DNA from: an uncultured Brachyspira sp.
GTDB lineage: Bacteria > Spirochaetota > Brachyspiria > Brachyspirales > Brachyspiraceae
NCBI GenBank assembly: GCA_934725525.1
Contig: CAKVCG010000046.1
Coordinates: 1 to 11,745 of the forward strand
Direction of reading: 5' to 3'
Length of the DNA: 11,745 nt
The first letter of the stretch is position 1. The number at the start of each line of letters is the position of its first letter. Under the pieces are notes generated by a model. The model saw nothing but the letters and a program-made list of their open reading frames with translations. It ran no database searches and was not told the DNA's origin. The translations under genes and the position numbers were made by a program. Shown here piece after piece: positions 1 to 5,905 of the stretch.

Positions 1-429
1 GATTATTCTCATACTCCCGATAGTTTGAAAAATATTTTAATAGAAGCTAAAAAATTAAATCCAAATAGAGTAATAGTTGTTTTCGGATGCGGAGGCGATA
101 GAGATAGAAAGAAGCGTCCGATAATGGCAAAAATCACGGAAAAATATTCTGATGTTTCGATTCTAACTACAGACAACCAAAGAAGCGAAAGCATAGAGCA
201 GATAATGTCGGATATTGAAGTTGGTTTTAAAGGATTAAATTTTAATTATAAAAAAATTATCGACAGAAGAGAAGCTATAAAAGAAGCGATAAGAGAAGCT
301 AAAAAAAACGATATAGTTATAATCGCTGGAAAAGGACATGAAACTTATCAAATATTTCCAAATAGAATTGTAGAATTTGACGATAGAAAAGTAGCAAGAG
401 AATTTTTAAACAAATTTTTTAATAAATAA
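1..429 (+). CDS. murE: MurE, UDP-MurNAc-tripeptide synthetase, C-terminal part (5' end outside window)
   Basis: Mur ligase that adds the third, usually diamino, residue to UDP-MurNAc-L-Ala-D-Glu in the cytoplasm, using ATP. The open frame runs from base 1, so only about the last 142 residues are visible; family members are near 490-500. The window opens on DYSHTPDSL, the usual MurE 'DYAHTPD' motif. VVFGCGGDRDRKKRP is the conserved phosphate-side loop. TTDNQRSES occupies the place of the DNPR motif that binds the diamino acid in the E. coli enzyme, and AGKGHETYQ is the conserved GKGHE near the C-terminus. D, N and R of DNxR are kept while P is Q, which leans toward meso-diaminopimelate rather than lysine (inference). 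The TTG at 25 is an internal codon, not the start. The gene converges on the TPR gene with a 16-base gap and no terminator visible. Confidence 0.95.
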   Translation, partial: DYSHTPDSLKNILIEAKKLNPNRVIVVFGCGGDRDRKKRPIMAKITEKYSDVSILTTDNQRSESIEQIMSDIEVGFKGLNFNYKKIIDRREAIKEAIREAKKNDIVIIAGKGHETYQIFPNRIVEFDDRKVAREFLNKFFNK

Positions 430-445
430 AATTTTTGAAAATTAA

Positions 446-1852
446 TTATAAAACCCAATCGAGTTTTTCTTCGCCTCTTGTAACGCCAACGGGCAAATTT
501 GTAAAATTAGCTTTTTCAACCAAACCTTCTAATCGTTTTATTCCGACTATATCTATTCTTGAAATCGTAGCGTATCTTATGGCATCTGGACTAGCCATTG
601 CGCATGTTACCAATATTGAATTAACTATATTATAACTCACGGAATAATCGTATAATTGTATAAGTTCTTCATTAAATATAGGTGTATAAGATTTTCTAAA
701 AAATATTATTTTTTTAGTAGAATGCAAACTTTTTCCATCTTTTGCGAATATAATCACATATTTTTTATCGGTAGTTTTTAAAGAATAAGGAATTAAATTC
801 ATACAAGAGACTATTTTTAAAGCCGAAGATGAGAATTCTTCTTCTTTTAATTTAAAGAAACTTTTAATACTTTCGCTATATTTTGATTCTTTATACTCTA
901 TTAATTTCTTACCTACATCTTTATAATTAGAATCTATAATAATAATATTTTCCAATACTTCTATAGCTTTATTTATATTTCTAATTTTATCATAGCATTC
1001 TACAAGAGTATAAAGCATGTCTAATTTTAATTCTTTATCAGGCGTGTTATATTCAATTGCAAGATCTAAAGCGGTTATGGCTAATTCTATATTATTTAAT
1101 TCCATATAACATAAAGCTATTTCATATAAAGATTTAGCGGCATAAGTTTTATCATGCGAAGAGACTTTATAATATTTGATAGCGCTTTTATAATTTCCCC
1201 TCCCCTTATAGGCTCTTCCTAAATTATAATTTAATAAAGTATCATTTTGATTTTTCTTTATAAGAGCTTCTATTATAGATATGGCTTCAACATAATTTTC
1301 CATATTTACAAAACAATATGCCTTATATTTTAATGCGTCTTTATTGGTTTTATCCAATTCCAAAATATTATCGAAATATTTTAAAGCCGTATCATACTGT
1401 CTATTATCATAATATATAACACCTATTTCCATGGACACTATATTTTTGTAATTATTGTCTAATTTCAATAAAGTAAGAAATTGAGATAAAGCCTCTTCGT
1501 TTTTACCTATCTTGCTTAAAGATTTTCCAAGCGATAAAACCACTTCTGGAGAGTAATATCCTTCGTCTAATGCATGCCTATATTCCACTATCGCAAAAGG
1601 ATATTCTTCGGTCTTAAAATAACAATCTCCTATCATAGCATGAACCTTAGCTCTTTCGTTTTCGTCAACTTTATTTTTCGAAAGAATGCCTCTAAGTTTT
1701 TCTATAGCCAAATTGTTCTTCCCTTCATTTGCAAGTCTTTTAGCTTTTTCAATATCCGAAACTATATATTTGAAAAACTTAGACAATATTTTTCCCGCTA
1801 CTAAAAGAAGTATGCAAAATACCGATAAAAAAACTATAATATATATGTCCAT
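446..1852 (-). CDS. Membrane-anchored TPR protein with a C-terminal Mrr-like, probably inactive, nuclease-fold domain
   Basis: 468 residues. Residues 4-20 are a hydrophobic N-terminal segment without a lipobox, so the protein is probably anchored in the inner membrane; which side the bulk faces is not settled by sequence. Residues about 35-308 hold roughly eight TPR units, with the clearest at 138-168 (IYYDNRQYDTALKYFDNIL) and 206-232. TPRs are protein-binding scaffolds. Residues about 340-446 resemble the Mrr family of PD-(D/E)XK nucleases in order: helix, strand (VIIFAKDG), strand (KKIIFFRKSY), helix, strand (SILVTC), a helix like 'ft.eA..yA', strand and helix (IDIVGIKRLEGLV). The catalytic Asp of 'GiDv' appears to be Tyr365 and the Gln/Glu of 'QxK' Phe385; only Lys387 remains. 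The TPR assignment is secure; the nuclease-fold reading is my comparison from memory. The start has only a weak ribosome-binding site (AAGAAT). TTGAAA and TAACAT, 17 bases apart upstream, are a possible promoter. Confidence 0.85.
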   Translation of the reverse strand: MDIYIIVFLSVFCILLLVAGKILSKFFKYIVSDIEKAKRLANEGKNNLAIEKLRGILSKNKVDENERAKVHAMIGDCYFKTEEYPFAIVEYRHALDEGYYSPEVVLSLGKSLSKIGKNEEALSQFLTLLKLDNNYKNIVSMEIGVIYYDNRQYDTALKYFDNILELDKTNKDALKYKAYCFVNMENYVEAISIIEALIKKNQNDTLLNYNLGRAYKGRGNYKSAIKYYKVSSHDKTYAAKSLYEIALCYMELNNIELAITALDLAIEYNTPDKELKLDMLYTLVECYDKIRNINKAIEVLENIIIIDSNYKDVGKKLIEYKESKYSESIKSFFKLKEEEFSSSALKIVSCMNLIPYSLKTTDKKYVIIFAKDGKSLHSTKKIIFFRKSYTPIFNEELIQLYDYSVSYNIVNSILVTCAMASPDAIRYATISRIDIVGIKRLEGLVEKANFTNLPVGVTRGEEKLDWVL

Positions 1853-1957
1853 AAAGATTCTTAAACTATTTTAAATTTATTCAAATTATAATTATGTTAA
1901 TATTATTCGGAATTATTTTCAATATATAAAGAAGTTTATTTTATAAAATATTAACAA

Positions 1958-2233
1958 TCAATACTTATAATTAATCCTCATAAGTTTCAAATCCGCCGAT
2001 ATCATAAACAAACATGGCAAAAGTATTAAAGTCAAAATAGAGGCAAATAAAAGCCCGTAAGCCATAACCATAGGAACTATCAAATCCTTTACTTCGCCCG
2101 AAAAATCCACGCTTATGCCGGGATAATCTTTTGAAATAAAGTTATTTTTTACTTCTTACGCCGCTAAAGTGCCGTTTCCGATTATTTTTATATCAATCGC
2201 TAAAACATATTTGCAATTTACTGGACGATTTAT
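1958..2233 (-). pseudogene. Decayed RND (AcrB/HAE-type) efflux permease, C-terminal remnant
   Basis: Reading the minus strand from 2233 to the TGA at 1958-1960 gives a frame with one in-frame TAA at 2171-2173. After that stop it reads KNNFISKDYPGISVDFSGE, which resembles the RND porter-domain pattern '..YPGI.v.fgGE'. It passes directly into a hydrophobic stretch, LIVPMVMAYGLLFASILTLI then LLPCLFM. That stretch resembles the last transmembrane segment of RND pumps ('PMA.A...GLLFATLLTLLLVP.LY'). In an intact pump roughly 150-200 residues, including several membrane helices, separate these two parts, so a large in-frame deletion has occurred. Before the stop, KYVLAIDIKIIGNGTLAA also looks like porter-domain sequence. 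Nothing further upstream reads as RND. With a stop, an internal deletion and no start region, this cannot encode a working transporter. Confidence 0.7.
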
Positions 2234-2274
2234 TTAAATAAAAGTGTAATATAGTCGGAATATAAAATAATAAA

Positions 2275-2338
2275 ATGAAAGTTAATCCTATTCGTTAAAG
2301 GAGATAAACTTTTTATAATGAAACATATTTTCCCATAA
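2275..2338 (+). other. Two tiny consecutive peptides (7 and 6 codons) with a Shine-Dalgarno between them
   Basis: ATG at 2275 encodes MKVNPIR and stops at 2296-2298. AAAGGAG lies at 2297-2303, overlapping that stop codon. A second ATG at 2318 encodes MKHIFP and stops at 2336-2338, about 14 bases after the Shine-Dalgarno, which is longer than usual. A terminator-like hairpin on the same strand follows within 11 bases. This could be a small attenuator-like unit or only the surviving edge of a deleted gene; the sequence does not decide. Coding confidence is low. Confidence 0.25.
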
Positions 2339-2348
2339 TTGCTTATTA

Positions 2349-2397
2349 ATAACAAGGGGCTTAATATTAAACCCCTTATTATCAATTTTTTTATTTT
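2349..2397 (+). terminator. Rho-independent terminator-like hairpin, plus-strand orientation
   Basis: Two arms around AAGGGG (left) and CCCCTT (right) pair across a short AT loop, and outer A/T pairs lengthen the stem with one mismatch. A T-rich tract (2385-2397) follows on the plus strand. The T-run is on the wrong side to serve the minus-strand vsp gene. It would end a plus-strand transcript, though the only plus-strand ORFs just upstream are the two tiny peptides. Confidence 0.6.
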
Positions 2398-2416
2398 AAC
2401 GGATGGCACTTACATC

Positions 2417-2483
2417 GTCATTGCGAGCGTTAGCGAAGCAATCCAAACAGAGTAGATTACTTCGGCTATCGCCTAGTAATGAC
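2417..2483. repeat. Near-palindromic dispersed repeat, copy A (REP/MITE-like)
   Basis: The element begins GTCATTGCGAGCG and ends CTAGTAATGAC. Its two halves are imperfect reverse complements: left GTCATTGCGAGCG...GAAGCAATC, right arm reversed GTCATTACTAGGCG...GAAGTAATC. It could therefore fold as one long hairpin in DNA or RNA. A related copy lies at 3971-4061. 'GTCATTGCGAG...GAAGCAATCC' repeats are, as I recall, scattered in several bacterial genomes, so this is probably one of many copies. Its GC content stands out from the flanks. Confidence 0.7.
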
Positions 2484-2495
2484 AAATTTTCCATA

Positions 2496-2541
2496 CAACC
2501 GAAGACTGGCGCCTGCCCGCTGTAAGCGAAGTCTTCGGTTG
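2496..2541. repeat. Perfect 12-bp inverted repeat with GC-rich loop, just past the vsp stop
   Basis: CAACCGAAGACT (2496-2507) and AGTCTTCGGTTG (2530-2541) pair perfectly around a 22-base GC-rich loop containing GGCGCC. The right arm ends 11 bases from the vsp stop codon. In the vsp direction the stem is followed by TATGGAAAATTTG, a poor T-run. It may be a transcript end or 3' stabilising hairpin, or part of a compound repeat with the adjacent element at 2417-2483. Confidence 0.6.
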
Positions 2542-2552
2542 AAATATCTTCT

Positions 2553-3695
2553 TTAAAGCTCTGGCAAATACCAAGTTATACCCGTAGAAGCGTTAAAGCC
2601 TAAAACTTTAGCCGATGCATCAGCGTTATCTCCCAATTCGGCTTCAAAATACCATTCTAAATTTTGGATTGGAGTAACGCTAATCTCTCCGTAAACATTC
2701 CAAGCTAAAGAATAAGTATCTTTTTGATTATTATATTGGCTTCCCGTAATCTCTAATCCCAAAGAAGGCTCTAAATAAAGAGACACTATATCCGAACTTG
2801 CGCTTAATCCCAAAGCTGGCATCAATTGTAATTGCCAAGCCGTTTTATCAAAGCTATTAACTCCATATTCGGAATAACCCGCATTTGCTATTTCTTGCCT
2901 AATATCAGCGCCTTTACTTGATTCAATAATATTAAAATCAAGTTCGCTTGCAGGAAGATTTTTATCCAAACCCGTGTTGTAAACAATTTTAACGAAAGGC
3001 TCAAGTTCAACATCTTCAACCATAGCGCCAAAATAAAGTCTGAAATCGAACCCCAAAGTTTCGTATTTACTTTTAGCGTCTCCGTTTTTAGCGGAATTGT
3101 AGCCGTAATTTAAATATAATCTAACTTGCGTCAATATATCGTTTCCCGTATAATATCTGAATTCAGAATTAAGTTTTATAGCGGTTAAATTTTGTTTAGT
3201 GCCGTCTTCCAATTTATCGTTTACGATTCCAATTTGAATAGGAATAGCCATTCTAAAAGCGTTATCCAAAGCGTTCAAAACCAAAACGGGAGTATGTCCC
3301 GTAGCCACAACGGTTTTAGGATTTGCGCTTCCGTTATATTTTGAAAATTTTTGTCCTATGCTTAAAGAATAACCAAAGCCCACGCTTATCGTAGAAGAAG
3401 TATAACCTATTCCAAAAGAAGTATTAGGAATAAAATCATACCAATCGGGGTTTGCATTTTGAGAAATTAAAGCTCCGAAAGGTTCTCCCGTTCCGTTATC
3501 GAATCCGAAAGTTCCTCTAATCGTATCGTTTCCTAAAACGAAGCCTAAAGTTTCAAGTCTAGCTTTAAACTGATTTCCGTCCGTAAGGAAGTCAATCCAA
3601 TCGCTGTCAACTCCATACATACCAAAAACTTGAGCGCTTGTCAAAGAAATTAAAGCTATAGCGCTTAAAATTATTTTTCTAAATTGTTTTTTCAT
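2553..3695 (-). CDS. Variable surface protein (Vsp) family outer-membrane protein
   Basis: 380 residues from ATG 3695. Two upstream in-frame starts exist, but this one has AAGGA at 3704-3708 eight bases away and directly opens a signal peptide (MKKQFRKII, then a hydrophobic core, cleavage probably before MYGVDSDWIDF). The mature protein alternates short polar and aromatic/hydrophobic stretches rich in Gly, Asn and Tyr, as expected of a beta-barrel, and ends GITWYLPEL. The N-terminal MYGVDSDWIDFLTDGNQF and the LGFVLGN..I.GTFGF segment match my memory of Brachyspira Vsp proteins, abundant roughly 39-kDa surface antigens. Functions beyond surface exposure are not established. It is a single copy here, between an RND relic and gpsA, with related dispersed repeats on both sides. 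It has its own promoter and a leader of about 200 bases. Confidence 0.85.
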   Translation of the reverse strand: MKKQFRKIILSAIALISLTSAQVFGMYGVDSDWIDFLTDGNQFKARLETLGFVLGNDTIRGTFGFDNGTGEPFGALISQNANPDWYDFIPNTSFGIGYTSSTISVGFGYSLSIGQKFSKYNGSANPKTVVATGHTPVLVLNALDNAFRMAIPIQIGIVNDKLEDGTKQNLTAIKLNSEFRYYTGNDILTQVRLYLNYGYNSAKNGDAKSKYETLGFDFRLYFGAMVEDVELEPFVKIVYNTGLDKNLPASELDFNIIESSKGADIRQEIANAGYSEYGVNSFDKTAWQLQLMPALGLSASSDIVSLYLEPSLGLEITGSQYNNQKDTYSLAWNVYGEISVTPIQNLEWYFEAELGDNADASAKVLGFNASTGITWYLPEL

Positions 3696-3824
3696 CGTTA
3701 TTATCCTTCGCCAAATTTGGCATTTTAAATTTTTGTTTTTAATTTTTATTTTCAAACAACTTCTATCTCAAACCGACATTTATTTATTCTTCATTAATTA
3801 TTAAACTTTTATTTTATTTAATCT

Positions 3825-3847
3825 CTAATTCATTGCCTTCCTCCTTT
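3825..3847 (-). promoter_or_regulatory. Strong Shine-Dalgarno plus two-codon ORF inside the vsp leader
   Basis: On the minus strand AAAGGAGG (3847-3840) sits six bases before ATG AAT TAG (3833-3825). This is a better ribosome site than that of vsp itself, yet it leads to a Met-Asn-stop peptide. It lies about 130 bases upstream of the vsp start, within the predicted leader. A ribosome-binding or mRNA-protecting role is an inference. Confidence 0.5.
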
Positions 3848-3909
3848 AGTAATTAATTTTTTAAATAGTTAATTAATTAAGTTCGTTTATTAATCTTAAT
3901 TGTTTGTAT

Positions 3910-3937
3910 ATTCTAACATATTTATAAAATAATGCAA
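3910..3937 (-). promoter_or_regulatory. Predicted sigma70-type promoter of vsp
   Basis: On the minus strand TTGCAT (3937-3932) and TAGAAT (3915-3910) are 16 bases apart. The transcript would start near 3903 and carry a leader of about 207 bases before the vsp start. Confidence 0.5.
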
Positions 3938-3970
3938 GCGTATATAATAAAAAATTCCAATTATGATTTT

Positions 3971-4061
3971 GGATTACTTCGCCACTCTGTGAGCCTTTGG
4001 CAACGCTCGTAATTACAATATTTTCATACAGTCATTGCGAGATTTTATCGAAGCAATCCAA
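3971..4061. repeat. Dispersed repeat, copy B (two arms in opposite orientation)
   Basis: The right arm (4031-4061) is GTCATTGCGAG...CGAAGCAATCCAA, nearly the same as the left half of the element at 2417-2483. The left arm (3971-4016) starts GGATTACTTCGCC and ends GCTCGTAATTAC; reversed, it reads GTAATTACGAGC...GGCGAAGTAATCC, a diverged copy in the other orientation. Together with copy A it flanks the vsp gene. Confidence 0.65.
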
Positions 4062-4086
4062 TCTGTATAGATTGCCAAATCTCCGC

Positions 4087-4114
4087 TTTACATTAAAAAT
4101 ATATATGTTATACT
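4087..4114 (+). promoter_or_regulatory. Predicted promoter of gpsA
   Basis: TTTACA (4087-4092) and TATACT (4109-4114) are 16 bases apart, each one base from consensus. The transcript would start near 4121, giving a leader of about 35 bases that contains the AAAGG ribosome-binding site. Confidence 0.5.
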
Positions 4115-4155
4115 TTTGAATATTTGAAATTTTAATATTGTATAAAAGGACGATT

Positions 4156-5157
4156 ATGTCGAATATAAGCGTTATTGGAGCTGGAGGCTGGGGACTTGCG
4201 CTTGCTAATATTTTTTCCGAAAAGCATAATATAAAAGTCTGGGTTCACAGCGAAAAAAGTTATAAATTATTAAAAGAAAATCATAGAAACGATAATTATT
4301 TGGAAAATACAGAATTGAATAAAAGTATATTTTTCACAATGAATATAGAAGAAGCTATAAACGAATCGGAAATTATAATTATAGTGACTCCTTCTTTCGC
4401 CTTTCACGAAGCTTGCGAAAATATTGAACCTTATATAAAAAACGAACAAATTTTAGTTTCCGCCACAAAAGGCCTCGATAGAAAAAGCGGAAAAACCATG
4501 AGCGAAGTTGCAAGAAGCGTAATATCGGGCGATTTGAATATACTCACTTTATCGGGACCTTCACATGCCGAAGAGACCGCAAAAGGAATTCCAACCGCGA
4601 TAGTAGTCGGAGGCGAAAAAGGAATTTCCGAATATGTGCGCGACATTTTAACCGTTCCGCCAAAATTAAGAATATACAATTCTACCGACCAGAAGGGAGT
4701 CGAAATAGGCGGAGCTTTGAAAAATATTATAGCCATAGCTGGAGGAATAATTGACGGACTCAAACTTGGCGACAATACGAAAGCCGCGCTTATAACGAGA
4801 GGATTGCATGAAATAGTGCGTTTCGCTTTAAGCAAAGGAGCGAGAATCGACACAATGTATGGACTTTCTGGCATAGGCGATTTGATAGTTACATGTTCGA
4901 GCAGATTAAGTAGAAATAATAGATTGGGAAGAGAGCTTGCAAAAGGGAAAAAATACGAAGAGGTTATTTCGGAAAGTCATGGACAAGTTGCCGAAGGAGT
5001 TTACGCCACAAAAGCCGCTTACGATTATTCTAAAAAAAATAATATATATATGCCGATTACCGAAGCGGTTTATGATGTTCTGTTTAACGATGCCGATATT
5101 TACCAAACTTTAAACGATTTGATGAGTAGAGAAGCAAAAAGCGAAGGATTTTTTTAA
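4156..5157 (+). CDS. gpsA: Glycerol-3-phosphate dehydrogenase [NAD(P)+]
   Basis: Cytoplasmic enzyme that reduces dihydroxyacetone phosphate to sn-glycerol 3-phosphate, the backbone for phospholipids. It is 333 residues, the family's usual size. The dinucleotide loop GAGGWG is at 8-13. ATKGLD, with a conserved Lys (105), is at 103-108. SGPSHAEE is at 133-140. GGALKNIIAIAGGI, with the catalytic Lys189, is at 185-198. GLSGIGDL followed by TCSSRLSRN is at 236-254, the substrate-binding signature, and VAEGVYATK is near 278. All expected residues are present. The ATG at 4156 is preferred over the TTG at 4138 because AAAAGG lies six to seven bases upstream and the protein then begins MSNISVIGAGG, as homologues do. 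It converges on the minus-strand lipoprotein gene with 15 bases between them and no terminator visible. Confidence 0.97.
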   Translation: MSNISVIGAGGWGLALANIFSEKHNIKVWVHSEKSYKLLKENHRNDNYLENTELNKSIFFTMNIEEAINESEIIIIVTPSFAFHEACENIEPYIKNEQILVSATKGLDRKSGKTMSEVARSVISGDLNILTLSGPSHAEETAKGIPTAIVVGGEKGISEYVRDILTVPPKLRIYNSTDQKGVEIGGALKNIIAIAGGIIDGLKLGDNTKAALITRGLHEIVRFALSKGARIDTMYGLSGIGDLIVTCSSRLSRNNRLGRELAKGKKYEEVISESHGQVAEGVYATKAAYDYSKKNNIYMPITEAVYDVLFNDADIYQTLNDLMSREAKSEGFF

Positions 5158-5172
5158 TCTTTAATCAAATTT

Positions 5173-5904
5173 TTAATATTCTTTCAAAGTTTTATAAGGC
5201 TCTCTCAACGGAGAATCAATTATATTTCTAAACCAATTATAATAATCAAAATTTTTAACTTCAGCCATTATCGAATGCTTTTCAAATTCATGAATATCGT
5301 ATTTCGGAAACATCATCGCTACGCTTTGCAAAATATAATATTCAAATATATTTAATAAAATTTTTTCGTCCGCATATTTCAAATTGCCGTTAAGTAAAGG
5401 ATAAACGCTTACAATGGCTAAAGATTTTGTCGGCTTGATTTTTTTATTTTCCAAAACCAATCTGTCTATAATTTTATCTTCCAAATTTAAAGGAATATTA
5501 ACGATAATAATATTATAATCTTTGGTTTCTTTGCCAATTATTTTCCAATATTCCGCCGAACTCGTAATATCCGATAATTTTTTATTTTCAAAAAGACTCG
5601 CGTTTTTTCTTATTATATTTCTATTTTCTCTATAAAAACCGTTCAAATTGTTTCCGTAAGCCAAATTATATTTTATTTTATAACCTAAAATTTGATAAGT
5701 TAAAAATGGCAATCTTTTATTAAAAATATTTATAAAATCTTTCGGTTCAAAAGAAGACAAACTATCGTCTTTAATATACATTATATTTATAGAATATTGA
5801 CGATTTTTATTAAGAGGTTCTACGCTTTTTTTACATGATATAAAATAAAGAAAAAATAAAAATATTGACACCTTAAAGAATAATTTAAAGATTAATTTCG
5901 GCAT
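5173..5904 (-). CDS. Unrecognised lipoprotein at the end of the lpt operon; possible inactive metzincin-like fold
   Basis: 243 residues. A Lys-rich start and hydrophobic core lead to a lipobox ending in Cys24 (YFISC followed by KK), so it should be an acylated periplasm-facing lipoprotein. It starts one base after the lptA stop (TAGTATG), which implies translational coupling and membership of the kdsC-lptC-lptA operon. I do not recognise the family with confidence. The C-terminal half has a pattern loosely like archaemetzincins: a strand SLAIVSVYPL (161-170), then a helix (182-199) where HExxH would fall, then HSIMAEVKNFD (210-220), which resembles the Met-turn region. The zinc-binding HExxHxxGxxH is absent, so if the resemblance is real the protein is not a protease of that type. 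An accessory role in LPS transport is inferred only from position. Confidence 0.8.
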   Translation of the reverse strand: MPKLIFKLFFKVSIFLFFLYFISCKKSVEPLNKNRQYSINIMYIKDDSLSSFEPKDFINIFNKRLPFLTYQILGYKIKYNLAYGNNLNGFYRENRNIIRKNASLFENKKLSDITSSAEYWKIIGKETKDYNIIIVNIPLNLEDKIIDRLVLENKKIKPTKSLAIVSVYPLLNGNLKYADEKILLNIFEYYILQSVAMMFPKYDIHEFEKHSIMAEVKNFDYYNWFRNIIDSPLREPYKTLKEY

Positions 5905-5905
5905 A

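Larger units (their letters stand above)
1853..2552. other. 700-base stretch without an intact gene
   Basis: It holds, in order: the upstream region of the TPR gene (AT-rich, 1853-1957), an RND-transporter relic on the minus strand (1958-2233), two tiny peptides and a terminator-like hairpin on the plus strand (2275-2397), a near-palindromic dispersed repeat (2417-2483), and a GC-rich inverted repeat just past the vsp stop codon (2496-2541). The right-hand 150 bases are clearly more GC-rich than the surroundings. I see no other coding signal in it. Confidence 0.8.
3696..4155. other. 460-base divergent intergenic region between vsp and gpsA
   Basis: From left to right it holds the vsp leader with an extra Shine-Dalgarno and two-codon ORF, the vsp promoter (minus), a two-part dispersed repeat related to copy A, and the gpsA promoter (plus). 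No longer coding frame is convincing here. Apart from the repeat it is very AT-rich. Confidence 0.8.

Noticed and set aside
25..429. TTG at 25 as the start of a short complete gene
   Set aside because: The frame is open to base 1 and already reads the MurE motif DYSHTPD before the TTG; it is an internal codon.
2349..2397. Hairpin as the terminator of vsp
   Set aside because: Its T-run follows the stem on the plus strand; on the minus strand there is none.
3696..3755. Start of the vsp gene at 3755
   Set aside because: It would put 20 extra Lys/Asn-rich residues before the signal peptide and has no ribosome site; ATG 3695 has both.
4138..4155. TTG start of gpsA at 4138
   Set aside because: The six extra codons include the ribosome-binding site of the ATG at 4156 and are not seen in homologues.
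4431..4874. 147-residue minus-strand ORF inside gpsA
   Set aside because: It is antisense to the conserved core of gpsA, with no ribosome site and no recognisable motif.
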